A DNA stretch of 64,000 bases from Arenibacter sp041392165 (GCA_041392165.1 JAWKMN010000002.1:248001-312000), one strand, 5' to 3'. Positions 35,260 to 43,805 are shown, counted from the first letter of the stretch. Notes: generated from the letters alone by a model not told the origin. Program-made: numbers and translations.

Positions 35260-36192
35260 ATGAACAATAGATTAAAAAGGGGTTTATTGGTAATAAACAT
35301 GCTAATGGCAATGGTTACGGTCGCTTTTGCCCAACAAATAAATCCATTGGAAGGGCGTTGGAATATGGTTATTTCCCAAGAAGGGAAAGAACTTCCTTCC
35401 TGGTTGGAAATCCGCCACTCCGGAGCCCGTACTTTGGTAGGAAGGTTTGTGTATGCCATGGGGAGTGCCAGGCCTATTTCGGAAGTAAAAGTAAAGGACG
35501 GAAGATTTAGTTTCGCCATTCCCCCGCAATGGGAAGACGGTAATTCATATATGGAATTTGAAGGCGGTATGACAGGTGATATCTTAAAAGGGACCATGTT
35601 ATATACCAATGGCAAAACATATAATTGGGTGGCTACACGTGCCCCTAAATTGGAGTATACCAGAAATCCAAAGTGGGGCAAGCCTATCGAATTGTTTAAC
35701 GGAAAGGATTTAAGGGGATGGCAGGCAATGGGGGAAAACCAGTGGATAGTAGATTCCGGGGTACTAAAAAGTCCTAAATCCGGTTCCAATTTGGTTTCCG
35801 ATCAAAAGTTTGATGATTTTAAATTGCACTTGGAGTTCAAGTATCCCAAGGGAAGTAATAGTGGGGTATATTTACGGGGACGCTATGAGGTGCAGATTAC
35901 GGATAGTAAGGGGGCAGAGCCTTCGGATGTGGAATACAGTGGGGTATATGGTTTTCTTACCCCAAGCGAGGTAGTGGCCAAGGCGGCCGGAGAATGGCAG
36001 GAGTACGATATTACCTTGATAGGGAGAAGGATCACTGTGGTAGCCAACGGAATCACGGTGATCAGTGATCAAATTATCCCGGGAATTACAGGAGGGGCCT
36101 TGGATAGTAAGGAAGGTGAGCCGGGACCCTTGTACTTTCAAGGGGATCATGGCCCTATAGAATTTAGGAATATTACGGTTACCCCAGAGTAG
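35260..36192 (+). CDS. Exported two-domain DUF1080 protein
   Basis: The ATG at 35260 is preferred to the TTG two codons earlier. The 310-residue protein has a signal peptide (1-24), an N-terminal lipocalin-like beta domain (about 28-130, LEGRWNMVISQEGKELPSWLEI) and a DUF1080 domain (about 145-310, PIELFNGKDLRGW, DFKLHLEFKYPKGSNSGVYLRGRYEVQI, closing EFRNITV). DUF1080 proteins cleave 3-keto-glycosides. This larger form is distinct from the two short copies in the window. It is monocistronic and ends at a shared terminator with rng. Confidence 0.88.
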   Translation: MNNRLKRGLLVINMLMAMVTVAFAQQINPLEGRWNMVISQEGKELPSWLEIRHSGARTLVGRFVYAMGSARPISEVKVKDGRFSFAIPPQWEDGNSYMEFEGGMTGDILKGTMLYTNGKTYNWVATRAPKLEYTRNPKWGKPIELFNGKDLRGWQAMGENQWIVDSGVLKSPKSGSNLVSDQKFDDFKLHLEFKYPKGSNSGVYLRGRYEVQITDSKGAEPSDVEYSGVYGFLTPSEVVAKAAGEWQEYDITLIGRRITVVANGITVISDQIIPGITGGALDSKEGEPGPLYFQGDHGPIEFRNITVTPE

Positions 36193-36235
36193 ATTAATAC
36201 AGGAAAAGGTTTAGGACAATTTAAAGCGTAAAAAC

Positions 36236-36270
36236 AAAAAAAGCGACTCCGTTATGGAAGTCGCTTTTTT
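36236..36270. terminator. Bidirectional terminator between the DUF1080 gene and rng
   Basis: AAAAAAAGCGACT pairs with AGTCGCTTTTTT with a small bulged loop; T runs flank it on both strands. It lies directly after the DUF1080 stop and directly after the expected full-length rng end at 36272, which supports the longer rng frame. Confidence 0.88.
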
Positions 36271-36373
36271 ATTAGTATATGGTTTTACCGTCTTTGTTCT
36301 TAAAACGATATTCAAGATATGTATAGGCATCCCTAGGTTGGATCTTAACCCATCTTTTGTTTTACAAAAACCA

Positions 36374-37819
36374 TTAGGAACTTATGGATGGAAATCCTTT
36401 GGTTATATAGGCCGCAATAAATGGATGTATGTTCAAAATAATTCCATTATCCTTTGCCGGACCTTTTAAGAGTTTTTCCAGATCTGCATTTATCTTGTCG
36501 ATCAAAACAATCGGGGCTTCTACCTCTTGGCCGGAGCCATTGGGATTTTCCTCACTTGTTTTGATGTTCATTTCGGGTCTTACCCGTTGTCTTGTAATTT
36601 GTATAAGTCCAAACTTACTTGGGGGCAGTATTTTGTGCTTGGCCCTGTCGTCCTTCATTTCATCCCTTAAGTGGTCAAAAAGGCGTCTTCTGTGTTCGCC
36701 TTTGCCCATATCTATAAAGTCTACAACAATGATTCCTCCCATATCCCGCAGACGTAATTGTCTTGCGATTTCGGAGGCGGCCAACAAATTAACTTCCAGG
36801 GCCGTGTCTTCCTGATTTTTTGCCTTATTGGAACGGTTACCGCTGTTGACGTCTATAACGTGCAGCGCTTCCGTATGTTCAATAATTAAATAGGCACCCT
36901 TGCTCATGGAGGCGGTACGGCCGAATGAAGTTTTTATTTGTCTTTCTATCCCAAATTTTTCAAATATGGGAACATTGGAATTATACAATTTTACAATAGA
37001 TTCTTTTTCCGGTGCAATTTCATGCACGTAGTCTTTTACTTGCTCAAAAAGCGTTGCGTCATCAACATGGATTCCGGTAAAGGAATCGTTAAAAACATCC
37101 CTAAGAATGGAAGATGCCCTTGTAAGCTCTACCAAAACTTTGGATGGATGCGGTGCTTTTTGGATCTTATTGCACATTACTGACCATTTGTTCAGTAAAT
37201 TCTGCAAGTCCTTATCTAGTTCTGCTACTTTTTTACCTTCTGCTACTGTTCGGATAATAACGCCAAACCCTTTTGGTTTAATACTCCTAACGAGTCTTTT
37301 TAACCTATCTTTTTCCTCTTTGCTCTCAATTTTTTGTGAAACGGAAACGCGGTCGGAAAAAGGGACCATGACCAAGTATCGGCCAGCTATGGAAAGTTCA
37401 GAGCTTATTCGCGGTCCTTTTGTGGAAATGGGTTCCTTTACTATTTGTACGAGTAAGGATTGATTGGCTTTAATAACATCATTGATGCTGCCATTTTTGT
37501 CAATATCTTCTTCAAACTGAAAATTGCCCAAAGAGTAATCCTTAAGTTTTCCAGTGCTAACTTTTTTAATGAATTTCAACATAGAAGCCAGCTGCGGCCC
37601 CAAATCGTGGTAATGTAGAAAGGCATCTTTCTCATGCCCCACATTTACGAAGGCTGCATTTAGTCCAGTGACCGGTTTTCTTACCTTGGCAATTAATATA
37701 TCGCCAACGGCAAAATCGTTACTGTCCTCTTCTTTGTGCAATTCAGTGAGTTTTCCATCCTTTAGCAGGGCAAAATCAACGGCATTGGAACTAGATCTTA
37801 CGATTAATTCTCTATTCAC
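36374..37819 (-). CDS. rng: Ribonuclease G/E family, C-terminus cut by two in-frame stops
   Basis: RNase G-type enzymes cut single-stranded RNA in 16S rRNA maturation and mRNA decay. The 481-residue open frame has an S1-like N-terminal domain (about 35-120), and the catalytic DNase I-like region with HVIDVNSGN near 320 and GGIIVVDFIDM near 365 carrying the two metal-binding aspartates. After FPSISS the frame meets TAA at 36374 and TAA at 36362, yet the same frame continues with the family's usual ending (WF..NKRWVKIQPRDAYTYLEYRF) to a stop at 36272. Three T-for-other changes within 20 bp explain all differences. The missing 34 residues are normally conserved. It follows the small basic gene and HU. 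Confidence 0.93.
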   Translation of the reverse strand: MNRELIVRSSSNAVDFALLKDGKLTELHKEEDSNDFAVGDILIAKVRKPVTGLNAAFVNVGHEKDAFLHYHDLGPQLASMLKFIKKVSTGKLKDYSLGNFQFEEDIDKNGSINDVIKANQSLLVQIVKEPISTKGPRISSELSIAGRYLVMVPFSDRVSVSQKIESKEEKDRLKRLVRSIKPKGFGVIIRTVAEGKKVAELDKDLQNLLNKWSVMCNKIQKAPHPSKVLVELTRASSILRDVFNDSFTGIHVDDATLFEQVKDYVHEIAPEKESIVKLYNSNVPIFEKFGIERQIKTSFGRTASMSKGAYLIIEHTEALHVIDVNSGNRSNKAKNQEDTALEVNLLAASEIARQLRLRDMGGIIVVDFIDMGKGEHRRRLFDHLRDEMKDDRAKHKILPPSKFGLIQITRQRVRPEMNIKTSEENPNGSGQEVEAPIVLIDKINADLEKLLKGPAKDNGIILNIHPFIAAYITKGFPSISS

Positions 37820-37952
37820 CTGAATTAATTTATATTCATCCCGTTACTTTGGATACCAAAGTAGGGATAAATGATTAAACAATAATTTGTACAGGTTGTA
37901 TAAACCCGTTGAAATTCTTTTACGAATTTCTATGTCAAGGAACGTATAAAAT

Positions 37953-37981
37953 GAAAAAGTAGTTGTTACAACTACTTTTTC
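37953..37981 (-). terminator. Hairpin over the stop codon of the small basic gene
   Basis: A 13-bp stem with a 3-nt loop, GAAAAAGTAGTTG and its complement, ends with the T-rich arm on both strands. On the minus strand it overlaps the stop of the 29-codon gene and precedes rng by about 130 bp, so it may act as a terminator or attenuator between them. Confidence 0.65.
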
Positions 37982-38061
37982 TTGTGTCGGTTAGCTCTCC
38001 GGCGTTTTTTACGCTTGTGGGTAGCTACCTTATGTCTTTTTCTTTTTTTACCACTAGGCAT
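37972..38061 (-). CDS. 29-residue, strongly basic protein (probable small ribosomal protein)
   Basis: ATG at 38061 opens a 30-codon frame ending in TAG at 37972, too short for usual gene finders. About two thirds of the residues are K, R or H, with the pattern MPSGKKRKRHKVATHKRKKR at the start. I remember this sequence as conserved beside HU and rng across Bacteroidota. Composition and size resemble bL34, bL36 and Thx. A Bacteroidota-specific large-subunit protein (bL38) has been reported from Flavobacterium ribosomes; whether this is that protein I cannot verify here. It lies 30 bp after HU on the same strand. Confidence 0.8.
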   Translation of the reverse strand: MPSGKKRKRHKVATHKRKKRRRANRHKKK

Positions 38062-38091
38062 AGAGGTCTACTTTTTAAGATTAATAATATT

Positions 38092-38382
38092 TTATTTGAC
38101 TTGTACATTACTTTTTACACCTTCTACAAATACCTTGGCCGGTTTAAAGGCAGGGATGTTGTGTGCAGGGATTTTAATGGTAGTATTTTTGGAAATGTTC
38201 CTACCTGTTTTTTCGGCTCTTGTTTTAATGATAAAACTGCCGAAACCTCTTAAGTATACGTTGTCTCCACTTTCTAATGATGCTTTGACCTCATCCATGA
38301 AGGATTCTACAGTTGCCTGTACATCTCCTTTTTCAATTCCCAGTTTTTCTGAGATTTTCGTTACAATTTCCGCTTTCGTCAT
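38092..38382 (-). CDS. HU/IHF family DNA-binding protein
   Basis: HU proteins bend and compact DNA as dimers. The 96-residue protein begins MTKAEIVTKISEKLG, has the dimerisation helix pair, FGSFIIKTRAEKTGRN in place of the usual GFGxFxxxxRxxRxGRNP beta arm, and the conserved proline-containing IPAHNIPAFKPAK. It is the usual length plus a short tail. The small basic gene and rng follow on the same strand. A -7 box at 38424-38431 lies upstream. Confidence 0.95.
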   Translation of the reverse strand: MTKAEIVTKISEKLGIEKGDVQATVESFMDEVKASLESGDNVYLRGFGSFIIKTRAEKTGRNISKNTTIKIPAHNIPAFKPAKVFVEGVKSNVQVK

Positions 38383-38423
38383 TTTAACTAAAATAAATTT
38401 CTAAAGAATTTTTTTTCGGGATG

Positions 38424-38431
38424 CAAATATA
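38424..38431 (-). promoter_or_regulatory. Candidate -7 box for the HU operon
   Basis: On the minus strand the bases read TATATTTG, a full TAnnTTTG match about 42 nt before the HU start. No -33 TTG in register. Confidence 0.4.
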
Positions 38432-38487
38432 TGAATTTAATTCAATCTTTCATTGCTAAGGAACTTAATTTTAAGTTGATAAACTAT

Positions 38488-38495
38488 TACCTTTG
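38488..38495 (+). promoter_or_regulatory. Candidate -7 box for mutY
   Basis: TACCTTTG matches TAnnTTTG and lies 18 nt before the mutY start. -33 element unclear. Confidence 0.4.
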
Positions 38496-38513
38496 TAAAT
38501 TAGGCCCCAATAA

Positions 38514-39551
38514 ATGAACTTTTCCAGAATTATTTTAGAGTGGTACGCGCTTAATAAAAGGCTGCTTCCTTGGCGTGGCACCACAGATCCCTACCGTATT
38601 TGGTTGTCCGAAATTATGCTGCAGCAGACCCGCGTAGCCCAAGGGGTACCTTATTATTTAAGGTTTGTGGAGGCATTTCCGGAAGTGCAGGATTTGGCCG
38701 CGGCATCCGAAGAACGGGTGCTTAAGTTATGGCAGGGTTTAGGGTATTACTCAAGAGCGAGAAATTTACACGCCACAGCAAAAATAATATCTGAAAAGTA
38801 TAATGGAAATTTTCCAAATACGCATAAGGAACTGATACAATTGAAAGGCATTGGCGATTATACCGCCTCGGCAATAGCTTCAATTTGCTTTGGTAGGCCG
38901 GAAGCAGTTGTTGATGGAAATGTCTATAGGGTTTTGGCCAGATATTATGGTATAGACCTGCCCATAAACAGTTCCGAGGGCATTCTTTACTTTAAAGAAT
39001 TGGCCAACAGGATCAAGGATGCCAAAAATATAAGGGACTACAATCAGGGGATCATGGAATTCGGTGCCCTGCAATGTACTCCAAAGAATCCGGACTGCAA
39101 CAGTTGTCCCCTGTGGAAATCCTGTGCGGCCTATGCCACTGACAGGATAGATGGTCTTCCGGTAAAAATAAAAAAGAATAAGGTCCGAAATCGTTATTTT
39201 AATTATCTGGTGTTGGTGGACAAAAATAAACGGACCTTGTTGCAACAGCGAAAAGGAAACGGCATTTGGCAGAATCTATATGAATTTCCTTTATTGGAAA
39301 CTGAAAAGTATATGGATCAAGTGGAAGTTGCCGGTAATTTAAAAGAACTGGTAGCACTGGAGGAACCCTCTGGGATCTACCTTTACAATGAAAATAAAAT
39401 AGTCCATAAACTTTCGCACCAACATTTGCATACCAGGTTTTGGATCATCACCATTGAATCCAATCTTGAAAAAGGAATACAAATAACTGAACTTCATAAA
39501 TATCCGGTTCCAGTTTTAATTGCAGATTTTATAAAAACGTTTAAAATTTAG
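38514..39551 (+). CDS. mutY: A/G-specific adenine glycosylase
   Basis: MutY removes adenine mispaired with 8-oxoguanine. The 345-residue protein has E33 in LSEIMLQQTRV, the helix-hairpin-helix LKGIGDYTASAIA with catalytic D134 in AVVDGNVYRV, a 4Fe-4S cluster set C-x6-C-x2-C-x5-C near 195-211, and a C-terminal NUDIX-like domain (about 225-345) that recognises 8-oxoG. All features are intact. It heads the mutY-ssb-gldE-gldD cluster, a gene order I know as conserved in flavobacteria. Confidence 0.97.
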   Translation: MNFSRIILEWYALNKRLLPWRGTTDPYRIWLSEIMLQQTRVAQGVPYYLRFVEAFPEVQDLAAASEERVLKLWQGLGYYSRARNLHATAKIISEKYNGNFPNTHKELIQLKGIGDYTASAIASICFGRPEAVVDGNVYRVLARYYGIDLPINSSEGILYFKELANRIKDAKNIRDYNQGIMEFGALQCTPKNPDCNSCPLWKSCAAYATDRIDGLPVKIKKNKVRNRYFNYLVLVDKNKRTLLQQRKGNGIWQNLYEFPLLETEKYMDQVEVAGNLKELVALEEPSGIYLYNENKIVHKLSHQHLHTRFWIITIESNLEKGIQITELHKYPVPVLIADFIKTFKI

Positions 39552-39559
39552 TATTTTTG
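39552..39559 (+). promoter_or_regulatory. Candidate internal -7 box for ssb-gldE-gldD
   Basis: TATTTTTG begins directly after the mutY stop, 16 nt before the ssb start, so ssb and the gliding genes may be transcribed without mutY. Confidence 0.4.
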
Positions 39560-39575
39560 AACTTTACTTTGAGTT

Positions 39576-40043
39576 ATGAGCGGAACACTAAATAAGGTAA
39601 TGCTGATAGGGCATTTGGGAGATGAGGTTAAAATTCACTTTTTTGAAGGTGGAAACTGTATTGGGAGATTCCCATTGGCAACCAATGAGACCTATACCAA
39701 TAAGCAGACAGGGGAAAGGGTTACCAATACGGATTGGCATAATATAGTGCTGCGCAACAAGGCTGCTGAAATTTGCGAAAAATACCTAAGTAAAGGGGAT
39801 AAGATCTATGTGGAGGGCCGGTTAAAAAACCGTCAATGGCAAGGGGAGGATGGGAATACCAGATACACTACCGAGGTACATGTCCAGGATTTTACTTTTT
39901 TGACCACAAAAAAGGAAAGTATGGAAAATGCCCAGGCAGGGAATCGGAATCAGCCTCAACAGGGTACAACTGCAGCGACAAACAAGGTTAATGAGCCGTT
40001 GGGGAACAACGGACCCGAAGAGGAAGATGATTTGCCATTCTAA
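39576..40043 (+). CDS. ssb: Single-stranded DNA-binding protein
   Basis: SSB tetramers coat single-stranded DNA in replication and repair. The 155-residue protein has an OB fold (about 5-108: LNKVMLIGHLGDEVKIHFFEGGNCIGRFPLAT, TDWHNIVLRNKAAEICEKYLSKGDKIYVEGRL), a Q/N-rich linker and the acidic tip EEDDLPF that recruits partner proteins. Start is supported by the conserved SGTLNKV. It is 24 bp after mutY and 25 bp before gldE. Confidence 0.97.
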   Translation: MSGTLNKVMLIGHLGDEVKIHFFEGGNCIGRFPLATNETYTNKQTGERVTNTDWHNIVLRNKAAEICEKYLSKGDKIYVEGRLKNRQWQGEDGNTRYTTEVHVQDFTFLTTKKESMENAQAGNRNQPQQGTTAATNKVNEPLGNNGPEEEDDLPF

Positions 40044-40068
40044 ATTAATTGAACTTAAAGACTGACTA

Positions 40069-41397
40069 TTGGACCCGGACCCCCTTAGTTTATTATTGAA
40101 TTTTACTGTAATCGATAGCGGTTTTGCCTTTAAAATCGCATTACTTTTTATTTTACTGTCTTTTTCCGCCCTTATTTCTGGGGCCGAGGTCGCTTTTTTT
40201 GGCCTTTCCCAAACCGATGTTAATGATATAGGGGAAAAAAAGACGGCCAAAGGAAAGATTATTGTTGCCCTCCTGGATCGCCCTAAAAAACTTTTGGCTA
40301 CCATTTTGATTGCGAACAATACCATAAATATTGGGGTAGTGTTGTTGTTCAATAATGTTGGCGATACCATTTTTACAGGCATTACCTATAATATTTTAGG
40401 AGTGGTACCCGTGCGTTTTCTGTTGGAGGTAGTAGTGGTTACTTTTTTAATTTTGATGTTTGGGGAGATTTTGCCTAAAGTATATGCCAACCGCAACAAA
40501 ATTACCTTCGCCTTTTTTATGGCTTTTCCGTTAAAGGTATTGGATTTCCTATTTTCGCCCTTAAGTTTACCAATGAGGTCGGTCACCATTTTTCTGTACA
40601 ATAAATTGGGCAAACAGAAATCCAATCTTAATGTAGGCCACTTGTCACAGGCGTTGGAGCTTACTTCCGAAGGGGATACCACCGTGGAGGAGCAAAAAAT
40701 ATTGGAAGGAATCGTTTCCTTTGGAAATACCGATACGAAACAGGTAATGCGGCCCCGGATCGATATTTTTGCCCTTAATGAGGAGATGAAATTCTTGGAA
40801 GTCTTAACGGAGATAAAAACTCACGGGTACTCTAGGATACCGGTTTTTTCCCAAAATATGGACAATGTTCTGGGGGTACTTTATGTTAAGGACCTCCTTC
40901 CTTACATTGACCGAAAAACCTTTAATTGGATGTCCTTGATCAGGGAGCCCTTTTTTGTTCCAGAGAATAAAAAATTGGACAATTTGTTGCTGGATTTCCA
41001 GACCAAGAAAAATCACTTGGCCATTGTGGTGGATGAGTACGGGGGTACTTCGGGAATAGTTACCCTTGAGGACATTATTGAGGAAATTGTTGGGGATATC
41101 AGCGATGAATTTGATGATGAGGACCTGATCTATTCCAAATTGGATGAATTTAATTATGTGTTCGATGGTAAAACAGCTCTAAAGGATTTTTATAGAGTGG
41201 CCAAAATTGAGGATGAGGATGATTTTGAGGAGAGAAAGGGGGAATCCGAAACGGTGGCAGGTTTTGTTCTGGAAATTGCCGGAAGCTTTCCGAAAAGAGG
41301 AGAGGTGGTCGTGTTCAAGGAGTATCGATTTGTTGTGGAGAGTTTGGATAGAAAACGTTTGAAACAAATAAAAGTTACATTGCCCCATGAAGTTTAA
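40069..41397 (+). CDS. gldE: Gliding-motility-associated membrane protein GldE
   Basis: GldE is a CNNM/CorC-type membrane protein whose loss impairs gliding in Flavobacterium; it is thought to work with GldD. The 442-residue protein starts at a TTG (MDPDPLSLLL, as in homologs). It has three or four membrane helices (about 20-150, containing SALISGAEVAFFGLSQTD), a CBS pair (about 205-330, with VMRPRIDIFALN and HLAIVVDEYGGTSGIVTLEDIIEEIVGDI) and a CorC/HlyC C-terminal domain. The last 11 bp overlap gldD. Confidence 0.95.
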   Translation: MDPDPLSLLLNFTVIDSGFAFKIALLFILLSFSALISGAEVAFFGLSQTDVNDIGEKKTAKGKIIVALLDRPKKLLATILIANNTINIGVVLLFNNVGDTIFTGITYNILGVVPVRFLLEVVVVTFLILMFGEILPKVYANRNKITFAFFMAFPLKVLDFLFSPLSLPMRSVTIFLYNKLGKQKSNLNVGHLSQALELTSEGDTTVEEQKILEGIVSFGNTDTKQVMRPRIDIFALNEEMKFLEVLTEIKTHGYSRIPVFSQNMDNVLGVLYVKDLLPYIDRKTFNWMSLIREPFFVPENKKLDNLLLDFQTKKNHLAIVVDEYGGTSGIVTLEDIIEEIVGDISDEFDDEDLIYSKLDEFNYVFDGKTALKDFYRVAKIEDEDDFEERKGESETVAGFVLEIAGSFPKRGEVVVFKEYRFVVESLDRKRLKQIKVTLPHEV

Positions 41398-41941
41398 TAT
41401 CGGACTTTTTATTTTATTGATATCTCTTTTATCGGCCTGCGGGGAGGATGTTTTGCCCAAGCCCAAGGCAATGCTTAGGTTGGAATATCCTTCTGTTGGG
41501 GAAGGAAAATTGGAAACGGATCATTTTTCTATCCGGTACAATGAAGCGGCCGGATTAAATGCAGAGACCAATTCCTCATTTAGGTTGGACTATCCCTTTA
41601 TGAAGGGATCCATTTTTATTAATTATAAGCCAGTAAACGATAATTTGGACAAACTGCTCATAGATGCCCAAAAGCTGAGCTACGAACATGTTGTGAAAGC
41701 CGACGGTATTTATGAAGAGCCTATTGTAAATGAGGCCCATAAGGTATTTGGTACGTATTACGAAGTAAAGGGCAATGCCGCCTCCCAATCCCAGTTTTAT
41801 GTAACGGACAGTACAAGACACTTTGTAACCGGGTCATTGTATTTTTATGCCAAGCCCAATTATGATTCTATCCTGCCTGCAGCGGTATATCTGCAAAAGG
41901 ACATTCGCAATATTATCGAATCCTTGCGTTGGAAGGAGTAG
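41387..41941 (+). CDS. gldD: Gliding motility lipoprotein GldD
   Basis: GldD is a lipoprotein needed for gliding and for type IX secretion-linked surface adhesin movement in Flavobacterium. The 184-residue chain has a lipoprotein signal with lipobox LLSAC (C18), the family block PKPKAMLRLEYP near 25-36 and DSTRHFVTGSLYFYAKPNYDS near 140. The start overlaps gldE by 11 bp, implying translational coupling. The other gld genes are outside this window. Confidence 0.95.
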   Translation: MKFNIGLFILLISLLSACGEDVLPKPKAMLRLEYPSVGEGKLETDHFSIRYNEAAGLNAETNSSFRLDYPFMKGSIFINYKPVNDNLDKLLIDAQKLSYEHVVKADGIYEEPIVNEAHKVFGTYYEVKGNAASQSQFYVTDSTRHFVTGSLYFYAKPNYDSILPAAVYLQKDIRNIIESLRWKE

Positions 41942-41950
41942 CAATATACC

Positions 41951-42370
41951 CTAATTGTTTTTTAATAGGTCCTGGGCCTGTTCAATGCTGGAATTTATTT
42001 GCTCCTTAAGTGCCTTTACTTTGGTTTCCTCCTCATCCAACCATTTTTGTTTTTCTTCCGTCAACGCTTTTCCTTTGAGTATCTCGTCACCATCAAAACG
42101 ATCGCCAAAGTTTTTCATCCAGTCCATCATGGCCTTATGGGCCGCCTTTAAGTCCTCTTTGGCGGTTACATAGTCGTTGGAGGAGGTATCGTTGGTGATT
42201 TTTTGGTCCAATTCCGAGACTAATTGGCCTATAGTCCCCATTTTGGGCATTACCTCATCATGAATGGCCATTACGTCTTTCATTTGTGAATTCTCTTTGT
42301 TTTGATCTTTACAGGAGTGGGCAACCGCAATGATAACGGATAGGATAAGGATTAACTTTTTTTTTGTCAT
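41951..42370 (-). CDS. Small helical lipoprotein of unknown function
   Basis: The 139-residue product has a lipoprotein signal (lipobox VAHSC, C20). The mature part is helical and charged, with likely coiled coils (MKDVMAIHDEVMPKMG, then EEKQKWLDEEETKVKALKEQINSSIEQAQDL). No enzyme motif. Homologs in flavobacteria are uncharacterised. It converges with gldD, 9 bp apart. Confidence 0.8.
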   Translation of the reverse strand: MTKKKLILILSVIIAVAHSCKDQNKENSQMKDVMAIHDEVMPKMGTIGQLVSELDQKITNDTSSNDYVTAKEDLKAAHKAMMDWMKNFGDRFDGDEILKGKALTEEKQKWLDEEETKVKALKEQINSSIEQAQDLLKNN

Positions 42371-42718
42371 CAGCTAGGATTTATTGCTATTACTTCTGGC
42401 CTAATTGGCCTTTTTAAGTTAAAGTTTGTAGGGGCGGACGGATTTTGACATGGTCTGCACCAATATTTTTAAAAACCCAAAGATACTGAATTATGGACTT
42501 TAATATACTGTGATGCGGTTTCTATTTTTGTGAAAAATCGATGGGCGTTAAGCGGCACATAGGAACTATTTTTCTTCTATTTAAAAATTTTCCGCGCACA
42601 TTAATCGCTGTGCTCCCATCAAGAATTGTATAATCCTTGCTAATATCAATTCCTTGTTAATTTGCGTGCATAAATCATTAAAATTCTGTAAATTAAATGC
42701 ATAACCTAAAAAATCTAT
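42371..42718. other. Intergenic gap between divergent genes
   Basis: 348 bp between the small lipoprotein and the DUF4199 gene. I see no ORF, no strong hairpin and only poor -7 matches. Confidence 0.4.
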
Positions 42719-43177
42719 ATGATGAAACAATTTGCACTTCCCATTAGGTTTGGCATAGCCGTTAGCGGTTCGTTAATTGCCTATTTTTTATTATTGTCGC
42801 TGTTCAATCTTCACACCAATATTTTTTATAGTCTTTTTAATGGTGTAATAACGGGGTTTGGAATATATGAGGCCATAAAATACTTTAGGGTCAAAGAGGG
42901 GCCTTCTTTTAATTACGGCAAAGGTTTTACTGCTGGCATCGTTACCGGATTTGTTGGAACATTGATTTTTACGATTTTTTTCGCCTTTTATGCCACGGAG
43001 ATAAATCTGGGATTTTTGGATGAGCTCTCCAAAGTATGGTTTAGGGACTACAACACTTCAGAGGGCATTGTATTCTTTACCGTTGCCATTATGGGCTTTG
43101 CTACTTCCTTGGTGCTCACCCTTTCATTTATGCAGTTGTTCAAGACCTCAAACAATATCAAAAGAAAATCGGTTTAA
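42719..43177 (+). CDS. DUF4199 membrane protein
   Basis: The 152-residue protein has four predicted membrane helices (about 10-30, 35-53, 72-92 and 118-140) and the DUF4199 arrangement, including SFNYGKGFTAGIVTGFVGT between helices 2 and 3. Inner membrane; role unknown. It lies 100 bp upstream of rplU, which has its own strong promoter. Confidence 0.85.
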   Translation: MMKQFALPIRFGIAVSGSLIAYFLLLSLFNLHTNIFYSLFNGVITGFGIYEAIKYFRVKEGPSFNYGKGFTAGIVTGFVGTLIFTIFFAFYATEINLGFLDELSKVWFRDYNTSEGIVFFTVAIMGFATSLVLTLSFMQLFKTSNNIKRKSV

Positions 43178-43193
43178 AAATCTTAAAAATCAC

Positions 43194-43223
43194 TTGTAGG
43201 TTAAGGATTTAGATGTATATTTG
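43194..43223 (+). promoter_or_regulatory. Promoter of rplU-rpmA
   Basis: TTG at 43194-43196 and TATATTTG at 43216-43223 are separated by 19 nt, the best two-box Bacteroidota promoter in the window. Transcription would begin near 43228, giving a leader of about 50 nt. Confidence 0.75.
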
Positions 43224-43228
43224 CACCC

Positions 43229-43247
43229 GCCTAAGTAAATATTAGGC
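43229..43247 (+). promoter_or_regulatory. Hairpin at the 5' end of the rplU leader
   Basis: GCCTAA at 43229-43234 pairs with TTAGGC at 43242-43247 around a 7-nt loop, at the predicted 5' end. It may stabilise the mRNA or serve as an L21 autoregulatory site. Confidence 0.4.
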
Positions 43248-43277
43248 TTGTTCTTAAATTTATAAATAACACAAGCT

Positions 43278-43781
43278 ATGTACGCAATTGTAGAGATAGC
43301 AGGGCAGCAATTTAAAGTTGCGAAAGACCAAAAAGTGTATGTTCACCGTTTACAGGACGAAGAGGGTAGCAAAGTAACCTTTGATAACGTTCTTTTGTTG
43401 GAAGATGGCAGTAACATTACAATTGGCGCCCCAGCTATAGACGGAGCCGCTGTTGAGGCCAAAGTCATTAAGCACCTAAAAGGTGATAAGGTAATTGTCT
43501 TTAAAAAGAAAAGACGTAAAGGTTACAAAAAGAAAAATGGTCACCGCCAATATTTGACGGAACTGGTCATAGAAGGTATCATTACCTCTGGAGCCAAAAA
43601 GGCAGAGCCAAAAAAGGAAGCCAAGCCTGTGGCCAACAAGACCGAGGTAAAGACGGAAGCTGAGGCTGGCGAGGATTTGAGTAAAAATACGGTTGCCGAG
43701 CTAAGGGAATTGGCAAAAGCTAAGGGAGTTGAAGGTTATTCTTCAATGAAAAAAGCAGAATTAATTGCCGCTTTAAGTTAA
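43278..43781 (+). CDS. rplU: Large ribosomal subunit protein bL21 with C-terminal extension
   Basis: bL21 binds 23S rRNA in the 50S subunit. Residues 1-104 are the normal protein (MYAIVEIAGQQFKVAKDQKVYVHRL, then KRRKGYKKKNGHRQYLTELVIEGI). Beyond this is a K/E/A-rich linker and a 35-residue helical module (about 132-167, SKNTVAELRELAKAKGVEGYSSMKKAELIAAL) resembling Rho N-terminal/SAP-like helix-extended-helix folds that bind nucleic acid. Total 167 residues against about 103 in E. coli. rpmA follows 24 bp later. Confidence 0.97.
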   Translation: MYAIVEIAGQQFKVAKDQKVYVHRLQDEEGSKVTFDNVLLLEDGSNITIGAPAIDGAAVEAKVIKHLKGDKVIVFKKKRRKGYKKKNGHRQYLTELVIEGIITSGAKKAEPKKEAKPVANKTEVKTEAEAGEDLSKNTVAELRELAKAKGVEGYSSMKKAELIAALS

Positions 43782-43805
43782 TAACAAGAATTAAAATAGT
43801 ATATC

